This document shows positions 22,305 to 34,466 of a DNA stretch of 64,000 nucleotides, one piece after another. The DNA is from Moniliella sp. 'wahieum' (taxonomy: Eukaryota; Basidiomycota; Moniliellomycetes; Moniliellales; Moniliellaceae). The DNA lies in contig RSEE01000061.1 in NCBI GenBank assembly GCA_003971905.1, forward strand, positions 124,001 to 188,000, written 5' to 3'. How positions within the stretch are numbered: the first letter of the stretch is position 1; each line of letters starts with the position of its first letter. Both the position numbers and the translations under genes were made by a program. Below the pieces are notes generated by a model, which did no database searches, was not told the origin of the DNA, and saw nothing but the letters and a program-made list of their open reading frames with translations.

Positions 22305-24171
22305 TTAGGCTAGCAGCAAAGACTCGAAACGGGTCTCAGTCTTGATGGCCTCGATGGCTTGTTGCACCTCGAGTCGGGACCGGGCAGCAGCGAGCCAGTC
22401 TTGTGCGATCAGAGCAGGCCAGCCCTCGAGCCCGGTAAGCGCAGCAGTGGCGGTCGCGAGCTGGTTGTGCTCGAGAGCGTTGCGGGCAATGGCAACGGCG
22501 GCAGCAGTCTTGTTGTTACGCGTGAACGCAGCGTTGTACGACAGCAGTGGTCCAAGCACCGCCGATGTAGCATGCGCAATCGGCCCGGCCTCGGGTGGCA
22601 CCAAGGAGGCACTGAGCAACGCTGGCGCAACGCGGTCAACAAACCACACGTTCAGGTAGGGCGCCGAGGCTACACCAGTGTCCGGGGCCGATTGACCATC
22701 AAGCCAGTCTAGCAGTGAAGCAGGGCGCATCCGTCTTGTGTGCCTCTCCATTGGTCTTTCCCACCGACAACACGGCCCCCTTGAGAGCGCGCAGCTCCTC
22801 GCGGAACGGCTGAGGGGAAGCAGCGGCTGATTCGCCAGGAGCGAGGGTGGCATGCTCCAAAGCGCTTGTTGCGTTTTGCAGTTGACGCAGGCGCGCTGCA
22901 TCGTCCCGCCTTTGGCCTCAGCAGCCGTGGCATCCTGCAGGCTCGAGACTTGCTTGGCCAACTGGTCAAGGCGAGCGAGACGTCCACCACGCTCTTGCTC
23001 GACCCGTTGGCCGATCTCATCGATCCACCGCTTCTGAAGCGCCACACCCTGGGCGACCACCTCGTTGTAGAGGCGCTCGTGGATCAGCGCTGCTTGGCTC
23101 GTCAGTTCCGCATTGAGCTTTTTCTCTGCCTCGGACTGCAGAGCCTTGGACTGGGCCTGGAGACGCGTCTCCCATGCTGTATCGCTCTCTCCGGCCTGGC
23201 GGACAGCCTTGTCATGCTGCATCTTGAGTTGCGCCTCGTACTTAGACTGGAGATTCTTGAGCTCCTTGTCCAGCCGGGCTTGCTCCGCCGCCTTGATCTC
23301 ATCCACACGGGCCGTGAGCTTCTGCAGGTCGGCTTGAGCCTCGCGCAGCGCACCCGCTGCGCGGGTGCTACCCGCTTCCCCGGCTGGGTGGCAGCTACAA
23401 CCGCAGCAAGCTCGTCAATCGTCTTAGCCAACTCGCGGATGATTGGCTCGGCCGGGCCCGAAGTCACACTGCCTGCCAGGGACGGAAGCTTGATCCCTCC
23501 TGGCGGGGGGCGAAGTGTGCCAGCCGGAGCCTCCTCAGGATTGAGACGACGATCACTGGGGCCAGGAGAGTGAGAAACCAAACCAACAGGCTTATCCTTC
23601 TTCTCGGGCTTATCTACTCCCAACTGCGCCTTGGCTTCGGCGGCCGCCTCCTGGGCCTTGGTCGCGAGCGCCTCCACCTTGGAGGGTGCAGGCTCCTCCT
23701 TAGGTGCCGGGGGAGGGGGCGGCTCGACGCGCAGGTCACCCTTGGCAACATCCTGCTTGGGCACCGCAGGACCCTTGACCTTGGCAGGAGCGATTACGAC
23801 GGCATCCTTGTCATCCTCAGCATGCTCGCCAGTGAGATATGCATACACGTCCTTGCCTTTGTTGTAGATGGACTGGGCGCCATCGGCGACGGCCCGTGCG
23901 GCTGCCACAGCATCATCAATGTTGTGGGTCTCGAAAAAGTCCAGGGTGCGTCCGCCATAAGGTACATTCTCCGCAAAGAAGTCAGCGTAGCGCTCGCTTT
24001 GCCCACTAGCCACGACCGACAGCCGTAAAACCCAGCGACAGCGGTCAGGGAGTAGAATACGACCCGGCGACCCGTCCTGCGCGGTTTGGGAGCACCAGGT
24101 GAGGAGTATGCGCGCACACCGGCACGCAAGGCAGGCGCAGCACCGCGCGCGCGCAACAGGGCAGCACTCAT
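22305..24171 (-). CDS. MIC60: MICOS subunit Mic60/mitofilin (frameshifted)
   Basis: Inner mitochondrial membrane protein that organises crista junctions in the MICOS complex. The start at 24171 gives a mitochondrial presequence (MSAALLRARGAAPALRAGVR) and then one membrane helix (RVVFYSLTAVAGFYG). The next frame holds ERYADFFAENVPYGGRTLDFFE, typical of fungal Mic60. A Pro/Ala/Lys-rich linker, a long coiled coil (EQARLDKELKNLQSKYEAQL to QRVEQERGGRLARLDQLAKQ) and the C-terminal mitofilin signature (ATSAVLGPLLSYNAAF; ALTGLEGWPALIAQDWL) follow. The stop is at 22305. Four single-base shifts are inferred, near 24015, 23370, 22895 and 22740; each restores a continuous family-like reading. Confidence 0.85.
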
Positions 24172-25699
24172 CGTCGGCGGTAATGTCGTCGAAGGCGTCG
24201 TCGGGGCAGGCTCCACCACTTCCAACGTTGCGTTCGGGTGGCAGTCGCTGGCCAGCTCGGCCAAGGCGGGGATACTGCCCCCATGCCAAGTCCAAAGCTG
24301 ATGTAATACGATGAGAAATCCAATTCGGTCTTGGGAGCAAATTCATTTTTGCCCATTGAAGGTCTGGCTTGCAATAAATAACACGCTTGCGGTAGTTAAC
24401 TGTACGATGCCCACATCGACAGGCTCCTACATCTCCGTTCCCTACACCGAACCCACTGCCATTGGAGGTAGATACTTAGTTACTAGTCATCTAGGATGAA
24501 CCAATGGCATCCGTCCAATTTACCATCCAATTAACCGCGCCGTCGCGCCAGGCTGTGAGCCCAAGCAGATGGTGGGCAAAAATTGTTTGGCCTTCGTGCT
24601 CACGGAAAAGTCAGGCCCCCCGCGCGGTGGGTTGGCCGGATCTGAGAACCATAAACAGGGGGTTGCCCCTGCTCTCCCCCTATCTGGTCGACCTGAACCC
24701 CTCTGATGTGGATTGTTGGTAGAGTTCTTAACAGCAAAAAGTGAGAGGAAAAAGGTGCGTGAATATTCCCTTTTTCTTGCAAGTAAAACCGCAATGCTTG
24801 TTACAGATTGAAGGACAGAGAGGGAGAGGGACACTATCGCTAACAATACGAAGGGGGAAGAGCGGAGCCCGAGCGCATCAGACACAATTGCTGCAATCAA
24901 TCGTATCCAGTATGACGCTTTAAGAGTCAACCCAGAGCCTGCTCAAGAATGTCAGACTTTACTGCGCTCGGGTCGCCGTGGGTACCGTCGAACGGTTACA
25001 ACAGCTTCTGGCTAGTAGCTTGTAATTAACACGAGATCGGCTGCGTGGATTTGGGGATGGAACTATGATGGGCATAGGCCACTGCAACATCGATGTGTTT
25101 GACAGTTCCGCGTGCAATGTCTGTTTCTACTCGTACCAGACATGTACTCGTCGGCTCCGTAAATGTTGGTCGGTTGAACAATGGTTGTATAGGTCCACGG
25201 GCATGCCGCTCCTTCCCGGAACAATTTCTGCATACAATTCATTGCTCGCGGCCTTGATTCCCCCAAGTCTGCTAACAGAAAAGCAAGCGACTATAACCCC
25301 TTGTAGAATGTCAATGGCGGTGAACTGCAGACGAAAATGATCTACATCTTTGATGTCGATCGCTCCCGCACTCTTCCAACGCCCAAACCTGGAACTATGT
25401 CAAGGGAACTGCATCGGCACTGCTTCCGCAAACCAGTGTGACGTACCCTAGTGCGTATATATGAGCTGGTCAAAGCCCTCGTCACGCTGCATTATGTCTT
25501 CGCACACAAATAGAGCCAGGGTAAACTCATTTCATTGTTGCATACATGTTCGAGCCACATCATGTAAGACCCTTCTTTCTTGTCTTTTCTTGGGCTGCTC
25601 TCCACTATACCGCCCAGCATCTCGCCTCGATCACCTAAGGGAAAGCCAAAAGGAAAGCACATGATTGATGTACAGATGGTGTGGTAGGAAGAGGATGCG
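24172..25699. other. Intergenic region between MIC60 and SNU23
   Basis: No convincing gene. GC content drops to about 45% around 24300-25500. A short minus frame (25063-25266) and its neighbours show peptide-like stretches but no recognisable domain or splice continuation, so I do not call it. Confidence 0.5.
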
Positions 25700-26354
25700 T
25701 CACCTCTTCTTTGTTGAGCCAAACGAACCGAAGCCCAACATGGCCATCGCATCCTGATCCTCTCTCCTTTTTGGCAGTTTCTGCGGCCTTCCGGGCCTCG
25801 ATTTTAGCTTGATGCCGAGCCTCGCGTCGCTTGCGTTTCTGATTCGCATACTGCTCGGCAATGGCCTGAATGCGTTTGTCAAAGTCGTACCGCTGGGACT
25901 TGGTGAGGAGTCGGCGCGTGACGCCTTGCGCCTCAGCTGGTGCCAATCGGTCCCTGAGCACGGCCAATTTTGCTCGTACATCCTCCAACGTTGCCCTGCG
26001 CACCTGGGTCGTCTGCCCCAGCTGCCGAAGATGGTGCCGCCCATTGACGTGGTCCAACCACCGGGCTGAATCTTTGCACTGCACATTGCACATCGCACAG
26101 TGCCATCCAGCCCCGCCCTTGCACCATCATCGTCCGTCCCTCGTTCGCGTCCAGGTTCAGCCGCCCGCCGCTGCTGCAACGCTTCGCTCGCTTTAGGCAG
26201 TTTGGCGCGCGGACGCTTGCGCGGGCCGCCCGTCCTCCCCCTCCTTTGCATCTCGTCTCCCCTTGGACCCAGCTTCGGCTGTGCCTTTGGCGGGGGAGGC
26301 TGATCGTTTCTTGCTCAAAGGATCCTCAGGCCCAACAGGGCGTTGGTTTCCCAT
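25700..26354 (-). CDS. SNU23: Tri-snRNP zinc-finger protein Snu23 (ZMAT2) homolog (frameshifted)
   Basis: Component of the U4/U6.U5 tri-snRNP needed for spliceosome activation. The diagnostic U1-type C2H2 finger is present: CAMCNVQCKDSARWLDHVNGRHH, with Cys-X2-Cys and paired His (25990-26100). It is followed by LRQLGQTTQVRRATLEDVRAK, then YDFDKRIQAIAEQYANQKRKRREARHQ. The ending GFGSFGSTKKR before a stop at 25700 is the characteristic GFxxFGSTKK tail. A frameshift near 25755 separates the coiled region from that tail, and another lies near 26115. The N-terminus is uncertain: 26354 (MGNQRPVGPEDPLSKKRSAS) is the best Met, but the conserved family N-terminal block is not clearly seen and an upstream exon is possible. 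Confidence 0.75.
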
Positions 26355-26567
26355 TCGGGTTGGACAGGCAGTTGGCGAGGTGGTTCTAGCATTTCGCCAC
26401 ATCGGCACTGGCTTTGGCCTCTGAATCTGAGGCCCAGACTCTGACGTAACGAGGTTGTGTGCATTCAACTTGAACAATGAAACGTACAAAAGCATCAGAG
26501 GTGATGCGTGATTACAAGGTGATGTAAAATCAGGGCCGGCACCCCCAAAAATCATGATTGGTGCATC

Positions 26568-26572
26568 AAAAA
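26568..26572 (-). terminator. Pol III terminator of tRNA-His
   Basis: On the minus strand a T5 run begins one base past the tRNA discriminator (26574). Confidence 0.6.
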
Positions 26573-26573
26573 G

Positions 26574-26669
26574 TGACTGCGCCCAGAATCGAACTGAGAA
26601 TAACAGACCTTGTGAAGCCGTATGATCGTGTTGCCACAATCTGTCGTGATACCTTTTCACCACGCAATC
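26574..26669 (-). tRNA. tRNA-His(GTG) with 25-nt intron
   Basis: The acceptor stem GATTGCG pairs with CGCAGTC, and the discriminator is A. The D arm has GTGAAAAGGTATCAC. The anticodon stem ACAGA/TCTGT encloses a 32-nt loop starting TTGTGG, so with a 25-nt intron the anticodon is GTG. The intron contains CACAA, which can pair with TTGTG of the anticodon loop as in eukaryotic pre-tRNAs. The T arm is CTCAG-TTCGATT-CTGGG. A T5 terminator follows. It lies upstream of SNU23 on the same strand. Hand-folded. Confidence 0.85.
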
Positions 26670-26941
26670 TTCTGCTGCGAACGGTCCCATAGCTCGTCCG
26701 GTCATATTTTCGATTCAAAACGACAACTACGACCGCTTTGAGATTTGATTCATCTCAGAGCTTGAGCCACAGCACTCTCGCGAAATGAAGCGAAATTGTT
26801 GGGACCATCCCCGCAGGCCCCAGCAGTGACCCAGCCCGTCCCTCCGCAAACTGTGTGCGCAACCGCAGGCGTAATCAGATACAGGGAGGATGCAGATGTT
26901 CCATCATACCGTCAGCAATAATCAATTTCCCTCGACCTCAT

Positions 26942-26966
26942 CAACGTTCACGTTCAACGTTCAACT
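26942..26966. repeat. AACGTTCAAC motif cluster
   Basis: CAACGTTCACGTTCAACG followed by TTCAACTGAAC: overlapping copies of the GTTGAACGTT family in reverse orientation. The next variant (AAACGTTAAACGTTAAAGG) is at about 27354. Confidence 0.75.
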
Positions 26967-29900
26967 GAACAGTACGCACCCCTCCGCAAGTTGATGATAG
27001 TACTAGTAGGTTAGACCTTTTAGATCTTACTGACGAAAGAGTGGTGCCCACGGAATATCTCACACACACATCTGGATCTGTCACAACTCTTGCCCCGCAC
27101 GATAGTGCTGTGTCGCTACTATGCGGTCGCCAGCTCATTCCCTCTCTCTGCCCGCTTCTACGTGGCTCTGATATCTCCTCGTCTCCGCGTCCGGCTTAGA
27201 GCTACCTTGCAACCCTCCTCTGCACGTCACTGACGGGGGCTGAGGCGCTGAGGGCGCTGAGGCCGGAGGTCTCGTCTCGTCTGTACCCACACAGAAAAGA
27301 TAGATCCCATGCACACACTCTGTCTCAATCCATCTCCTCCGAACATTAACCGTAAACGTTAAACGTTAAAGGTTGAACCGCCGAGCTAGTGAGCGCTGAG
27401 CGCGCGCTGAGCAGACCTGGACTGAGCACCGCTCTATCCTTCTCTAGTATACACACAAAGTACTAAGTCTTTCGGGCAGTACTATTACAAGTAGTAACTA
27501 GTAACTACTTACCGGAGAAACGCGGTAACCGGTAACCAGTCAAGCTACAAGAGCTTCAAGCTTCGGGGCTTCAACCTATGGTTCGACGTTCAAGCAAGCC
27601 TCAGTCCTCAGAGACCTCACATCCTCAGAGACCTCTCAAGCCTCAATCAAGCCTCAGGCCTCAGGCTTCAGGGCCTCAGGGTGTCCTCTCTGGTCTGAGT
27701 TCCTAAGCCAGCCTCTGAGCTCTTGAAGCTGAAGGACATCTTAGGCATTGAACGCAATCGAAACCGGGTATATCTTTTTAGGCAGTACCTGGCGTCTGGG
27801 ATGGTCGATGGACTGCTGTGTGTCCATCAGATATGGCTCCCATTTGGACTCCTCGCCTCTGGTCCCTAGCCTGCCTTGGATTTAGCGTTATGCGTGACGA
27901 CGCCCCCCCGCCCTGCCGGGTTCCTAAGAGCGGCTTACGCGCTTACGTGGCACCCATTACGCGTTGATGAGTACACGCAGCAGTGGCAAACGCCTGGCTA
28001 CTACCGCAGACTATACCAACGCTGCGAACACCCTGGTTACATTGTTTCAGAAATCGCGGGGCAATGCGGGGATGAAACACAGAGCCAATGCGGCGGGTGT
28101 TCGACCAGGCCCTGCCGGCGACCAGGCTTTACCGGTACCTGCTCGTCCCTGCTCGCCCGGGCCTACCCTTCTCTACCCCCTACCCCCCCCCCAACCGCCG
28201 CAGCGGGGCCGCGGGATCGCCGGAGGCTGAGCGCCGAGGGGCGCTTGCTCAGATGATCGAGGAGCCTCATTGGCTGAGCCTCAAGCCTCAGTACCTCCGT
28301 GCCTCACCTCAGCGCCTCAGCGCTAAGATCGCTGCGAGGCCCTGCTGTGTGTTTTAACGCGGCGGGATGGCCGGGCCGGCGGTGGTGCACGCATGCACAG
28401 CAGCGCCCTCCCTGGCCGCCATTGGCGCCTCGGCGCCTCAACGCCGCAACTCTCATCAACTCCTGATCGCCTCATCGCCGCATCGCCTCTCTCCCTCACC
28501 GGCCACGCCCTCCGTATGACTATCGTCATGACCACAGCCAAATGTCCACTTGCTATTAGGATGGTGAAGTCGTGAGATATGAGCGCGTGGTTAGATCAGC
28601 CTTCGTGCCTCGGCTCCCCTGGGCCGCCGTCTGAGTTGGCTGGTGCAAGCCCGCCGTAGCACGAGCAGGCACTGCACCATTGTCGGAGACAGGTGTACGT
28701 ACATGGCCAGCTCGTACGCATGTGCTTTTGTGCAACGCGCACCCCCACACCTCCCCTCTCACATGCCACGTGTCACATGTCACACCCCCGCGCGGCCCCA
28801 TCTTAACCCGTCGTCTGCTGTCCAGCGGGTGCCTCGGCGGCCATAAAATGTTGGGAGGTTCCTGTATATCGCACACAGGCCCCCTGCCGCGTCGTCTGGG
28901 AGCGGTGGCCGATCATCGATCATCGACCATGGTGCCGATGATCGAAGAGGACCGGGGACCCCACAGCCGTCACCGCGTCACCATTATAGTTGCAACAGGA
29001 TGCATGATGCATGATATCGATATGCAATTCCTCCGGCCCCACGGCATCCTATCTTGTTTGGAGCATCTGCATTGTTTACGTGGTGGACCTCTTGCCTCTC
29101 CTGCAGATGGATGGAAGAGCCTAGCATCTCTATCGTCATAGAACCGGTGCGAGCTTCAAAGGCGCAAAGGCGGGAATATAGTCAGTTGGTCCTCCTTGGG
29201 TGGAAGGGGGTGCCAGGGGGCGCCAAGAAGGCGCGGCGGGCAGCGCGTTTCAGATGGAGTTCTAGCGGCGAACGCGGCTCCGCATCTTACTCTGGCCCGT
29301 AGGCAGGGCGCCAGTGGAGCTTAGAGGCCGGAGGGAAGGCGGGAGGTGTGTGTGCGGAAACGAGGCGACGTGGGGGCATGTGGGGAAAGGGGGTGCAAGG
29401 CAGAGTGTGTGAACACCAAGGGGCCTTGCAATCATCGATCCGCTGTTGTTCTGTGCAAGTGACTTGAGGCAGTGACATGTGGCATGTGAGGTGAATATAA
29501 TGCTCCCGGGGGGCTTACTGGACTCATATCGACCCTACGATTGCGGTGGCGGCGCCTGTCCCCACGAGCTGCTACCCCGCGGGGGTTCCTGTTTGAACTC
29601 GTCGTCCGCCGATGGGCTGGGATCTGCTGGCACTGGCTACTGCTGGGGCCCCGTGCGGATATAGGATGTGCATGGTTTGCGTGATGGTTTGGGGCCGGGG
29701 TGATCGATCTATGGCCTCGATGATTGCTACTCTTCGCCGATCGATGAGTTCGATGGTGCCCTGTGCTGCGTGATGCATGATGCGGGGGCAGGGGCTGGGG
29801 CTGGGACTGGGGCGGCCGGGACCCGCTGTGGCATGCATGACAGGCTGTAGCCTGCGGTGGCACTGCTGTGGCAGGCTGTGGCCCCTCTGGAGAGCGCAGA

Positions 29901-30210
29901 AGGCACGCGGTCTGGCGCAATCTGTGAGTGCGGGGATTAGGCCTGGCCTTAGGCCTTAGGGCTTAGGGAGGGGGCGATTGAGCCAGGAGGGTGGCGTGGG
30001 GTGGCGATGGCTACGATGGAGAGAGGAACTGCTAGGAACCAGCGTTGGACCCGTGGGGGCCTTTAGCCGGGCCGGACACGAGGTGGCAAACGGGCAGTAG
30101 CGCACGAGAGTGGAGTGATTCATGGTGACTTGGCGCATCGCCCTGCCTACCGCCTACGTCCCCTAACGACAGCGGGGGGTGCGGCGTGTGCTGGGGCTGC
30201 TGCCGACCGG

Positions 30211-30248
30211 GTCGATGGTCGATGGTCGATGATCGATGATCGATGATC
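30211..30248. repeat. Tandem TCGATGG/TCGATGA repeat
   Basis: GTCGATG repeats at 7-bp steps and then becomes ATCGATG at 7-bp steps, ending in ATCGATGATCC: five tandem units with overlapping self-complementary ATCGAT cores. Related clusters lie near 28908, 55487 and 62634. Confidence 0.85.
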
Positions 30249-30700
30249 CCGGCCCCCGCGTCGGCGCGCGTATCGATTCTGCCGCGTTGGCCCTGGCGGG
30301 GCATGGGGCACGGGGCGTGTGTGCTGAGCGCGGGAGCTGGGCTGGGGCAGCGTCGCGTGCGAGGCGGAAGAGAGCGCTATCCTGCGCTTCGCCCCGCACG
30401 AGTGGGTCAGACTGGTGCCAGGCGGCGGATGTGTTGGTGCGAGACAGCCGCCGTGCGCCGGCGGATGCATGAGGCACGATGCATGATGCGCGTCCAAGCG
30501 GGCGCCGCTAGCACGACGGCCAGGATGCCTGCCTCGTCGCCGCCGGCGAGTCGTGTGCTGCGTGCTGCTGCGGCGGACCGCGTCCTCCGTCGGCGTCCTC
30601 CACGCCCCCGAGGCTGTGTCTGCCCAATCCCACAGTTCGCCCGCCTCGGCCCGACGGCGCATGCGGGCAGGCCGCTGCGGAGATGCGTCGGCCGCAGGCA

Positions 30701-30707
30701 TATATAA
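30701..30707 (+). promoter_or_regulatory. TATA box of MFS transporter
   Basis: TATATAAA lies about 160 bp upstream of the ATG at 30868. It is followed by a C/T-rich leader, the usual arrangement of strongly expressed fungal genes. Confidence 0.6.
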
Positions 30708-30867
30708 ACTCAATGCGCCCGCCGCCAGGGTGCTCGCCCCCTCCACCCACCCGCCTCTCTCCCATCTCGATCCTGCGAGCCTCTGTTCTTTACCCCACCC
30801 CTCTCTCGGCTCCAGCAGCCCACCTTCGTGAACCCTCTCGCAACCCCCCTCCTCCGTCCTGCCCGTC

Positions 30868-33007
30868 ATGTTTGGGTTTGGCAGCAAGAAGTCTGCCCCT
30901 CCTGCTGAGGAGTGGACAGGCCGCAAGTACATGGGCCTCTCCGGCCCCAAGCTCAGCCGCATGATTGGAGTTGCCAGTGGCGCTGGCTTCCTACTCTTTG
31001 GCTACGATCAGGGTGTGATGGGATCCCTCCTCACCCTCAATGTCTTTAGGCACCAGTTTCCCCAAATCGATACACTGGTCCACTCTACAACGAGCACAAG
31101 GCGGTTATGCAAGGCGTACGTATCAGCTTCATTCCGTGCCAAGATGGGTGGGCTAACGCTGTGTGGTTTTGCAGACGGTCATTAGTATTTACGAGATTGG
31201 GTGCATGGTGGGCGCGCTCCGTGCATGTACCTCGGTGACAAGCTTGGGCGGCGCAAGGTTATCTACATTGGCGTCATCTGGATGGTTATTGGCACTATTC
31301 TACAGTGTACCTCCTTTGGCATCACTCAGCTGGCCATCGCCCGAGTCGTAACGGGCATTGGTAACGGCATGAATACGGCGACTATTCCAACTTGGCAATC
31401 CGAATGTTCCCCAGCTCACTTGCGGGGCAAACTCATCATGGTCGAGGGCGCCCTCATCACGGGAGGAATCATGACCAGTGCGTCTTCCTCCCAGTGTTAC
31501 GGGTCTTTGGATTGATACTGACGTCCTCCGCAGGCTACTGGATCGACTTTGCCTTTACTGGATTGAAAGGAATGGCGCGCCTCATCCCCAAGCAGCTTGG
31601 CGTGTGCCCATTGCGCTCCAGATTCTGCTCTGCATCCCGACTGCGGTTTGACGATCAGATGTCCCGAAAGTCCTCGTTGGCTCATGCTACGCGGTCGGGA
31701 ATCCGAGGCCAGGGAGGTGATGAGTTTTGGAGGAGCTGCCTCCCGACCACCCTGATATCACGCTCAAAGTGAATGAGATGAAGGAATCGCTGGCCGCAGT
31801 GCAGAAAACAACTCTCGCCGACCTGTTTACCAATGGCCACAATCGTAACTTCCACCGTGTGTGCCTCGGTGCTTGGTCTCAATGGGCCCAACAGGTGTGT
31901 AACCCGCTCTTTGTTTACTACCGATTTTGATCTGTGGTGATTCATGGTTTTCATGAGTCACTAGACCATCAATTGGCACTCCCATCCTAAGGCGCACTCT
32001 GACCTTCTCTCTTTTTCTGTTCGTAGCTGACGGGGATCAACCTCATCACATACTACGCTGGCACGATCTTCCAAAACAACTTGGGCTTCCATTCCATGGT
32101 TGCGCGTGTTATGGCTGCTGCCAACGGAACCGAGTACTTTGCTGCTTCGTGGATTGCTGTCTGGCTCGTGGAGCGTGCCGGACGTCGCCCCTCATGCTCT
32201 TCGGTGCCGCTGGCCAGTGCTTGACCATGATGGTCCTGACCATCACCAATGCGCCCAGTGTAACCCATGAAAAAATGAAGAGTGATGGTGTTAAGGGAGG
32301 CACCAACACCGGCGCCGCCGTAGTAGCCACGGTCTGCCTCTTCCTTTTCAATACTTCTTTGCCATTGGTTGGCTGGGTATGACCTGGCTTACTCCAGCCG
32401 AGATGACGCCTCTTAACATTCGTGCAGCGGCAAATGGAGTATGTATCTCTTGTTTTCTGTTCGGAATGCTTGAAAAGCCAAAGCATGGTGAGCATGTACT
32501 GACTCGTGCTCCCACAGATCTCCACAGCGTCCAACTGGGTCAGCAACTTCCTCATTGTTATGGTATGTCCTCATCTCCCTTCTCTCGTCCATTCAGCATA
32601 GTGACTAACTATGTCTTTCTTAGATCACGCCCATTGCGTTCCACAACATCAAAAATTACACTTACACCATCTTTGTGGCACTCAACGCCGTTATCTTCAT
32701 CGTGACCTACTTCACCATCCCCGAGACGGCGGGTCGCTCTCTGGAGGAGATGGATGACATTTTCGCCGCCTCGTCCAAGACGAATCCATTTGATGTGGTA
32801 CTGGTGGAGCGTCGCACGCCGCGTCGGTACGATGCACATGGCAATATCATTGCCCTTCACCCTACCGACCCCGAGACGGCTTTGGGGACGGAAGGGCTGG
32901 GCACCAGGAGCTTGGAGGATGAAGCCCAACGCGCCTCGCTGCCTGATGAGAAGACCAAGCCGGAGGCGGTGCAGCTTCACACGGAGACGAGTCCGGTGTT
33001 GGACTAA
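30868..33007 (+). CDS. MFS sugar transporter (frameshifted)
   Basis: Twelve-helix major facilitator of the fungal sugar porter family, plasma membrane. Helix 1 is ASGAGFLLFGYDQGVMGSLL. The signature loop reads YLGDKLGRRKVIYIG. The central RVVTGIGNGMNTATIPTWQSE and the C-terminal PETAGRSLEEMDDIF are diagnostic. Five canonical introns: 31116-31174, 31478-31533, 31895-32026, 32439-32517 and 32563-32623. They join MQG/TVISIYE, MT/SYWIDF, WAQQ/LTGINLITYY, AANG/ISTASNW and LIVM/ITPIAF. Single-base losses are inferred near 31083, 31216, 31565-31700 and 32190-32370. Each lies between frames that together give a continuous family protein. The stop is at 33005. Substrate (hexose or disaccharide) cannot be told. 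Confidence 0.88.
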
Positions 33008-34466
33008 ATCTCCCTTTTGGTCCATATAAGGTTCCCCAAAATCCACGCCCGTCCCATCTTTTCCCTTCATCTCTGATCCATCACTCCGACAGCCTGCGCT
33101 GACGGGTACGGTGAAGAGATGGAGGATGCCCATACCCTATCGTTTCCCTTTACGTCCCTGATCACTCTCTTCTTTCCTCCTGTAATTAGCTACGGCTCGA
33201 AACGTATTGAGTGCGTACAGCTTCGTTTACGCACCCTAATCATCTTGTTCGCAATAGGAGTAGCGGGAGAGGCCTCACCCTCTGCTTGTTGCTCCCATAT
33301 CTTCATCAAGTTGTCTTTTTTCTTGTATCTCCACCACCTCTAGTACATATATGGTGTGGCTGGTTCTTCCACACAGATCATTTTTGACGGCAAGGATGTC
33401 CCACGGACTACTCCTGCTTGATTGGCCTATCGCATGCATATGCCCACCTGATGGAAGAGGGAGTAGCTTGAGCGGATATGGACGTTGCAGTGACGCGTAG
33501 ACGATTGCTTTTCTCTATAGTTTTTTTTATGGAACAGACCCCGTTGGGGCAACTGAGTTATAGCCGCAAGCCACTGTATTTCCAGTGCATCTACGCCTTC
33601 CTTTTTGAGCTCTTGTGTTTGCTTCCTCCTCGTGTCTTCTCTCCACGTCCTACACCGTATTGGGACCCGCGGTCCCGTACATATAGGCCAAGGCGCCTGA
33701 TCACCCTTCGCCCCTGATTTGACTCCGAAGCCTCCACGTGTACTCAGGCTTGTTTGAACCTCTGTCTCCTCTAGATGTGGCATATGGCTTAGACTTAACG
33801 ACCACCATCGCGAGGCATTGCTCTCATTTCCAGAGAGGTTCTTGATGAGGAGACCTGGAGACCAGATGGTCCTCGAGGGTGATGCAATCGCACTGGTGGT
33901 GGTGGTGGTCTAAGCCAACCAGCAACGCCTACTCAGAGGAACATCAAGCAGCGAGTCGCCACCAGGGGCTAAGCTGCGGAACAAGGAAGAACAGGAGAGA
34001 AAACAACGGGGAACTCCCAGGCCTGAGGAGGAACTAAAGGGACATTGGCCAAAGCACGAGCCACCTGATGGCTCAACAGCTCCACCCAACCCCTTGGGTT
34101 CCTCCGGTCTTACACACCGTTTCCCCTCGATACTCATTCGTTCAACTGTGGGTGTTCACTGATGTTCACCTCCGTCGTCGTGATCATCGATCAGCGCCCT
34201 ACTAGGTCTATTCTTTTCCACAGCGGGGCGTGCCATCTGTTATGGCGGCCGGTGTTGGGTCTCTGCGCAACAAGGCACCTTCATTCGAACGTTCAATATC
34301 AATTGAACTTAACTCGAACGAACAGCGATTGTCCGGGTGCTTACGTACTACCGGTCGTACGGCGGAGACAGCAGACACAGCTCGCATGCGCCACAGGCAG
34401 ACGATCTCCCGCACTTGAGACAATCCGCCACTCGTTCCCCGTCACCACCACCTCTGCCTCTGCGCC
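33008..34466. other. Intergenic region downstream of MFS transporter
   Basis: No gene is supported. The first 500 bp are AT-richer, as in other 3' flanks of this window. It contains a block (33661-33740) related to one at 43378-43463, a GGT/TGG trinucleotide run near 33892-33912, GATCATCGATC near 34182 and a GAACGTTCAATATCAATTGAA palindromic stretch near 34288. Confidence 0.5.
33661..33740. repeat. Dispersed repeat copy A
   Basis: Starts TGGGACCCGCGG, contains GGCCAAGGCGCCT and ends GAAGCCTCCACGTG. The same ordered blocks occur at 43378-43463 with small gaps between them. Both copies are noncoding and lie in 3' intergenic DNA. Confidence 0.6.

Larger units (their letters stand above)
26670..30867. 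other. 4.2-kb gene-poor, repeat-motif-rich region
   Basis: No gene is supported; many overlapping frames exist only because of GC richness. Motifs by position: AACGTTCACGTTCAACG (26943), AAACGTTAAACGTTAAA (27355), direct CCTCAG/TCAAGCCTCA repeats (27595-27715), ATCATCGATCATCGACC (28908), GATGCATGATGCATGA (29000), GTGACATGTGGCATGTG (29472), GTGATGCATGATG (29768), tandem TCGATGG/TCGATGA (30211-30248) and GATGCATGATGCG (30478). The right end carries the TATA box of the sugar transporter. Confidence 0.55.

Noticed and set aside
25063-25266. Short minus-strand frame with NIYGADEYMSG
   Set aside because: Looks protein-like in places, but neighbouring frames give no extension and no family could be named.
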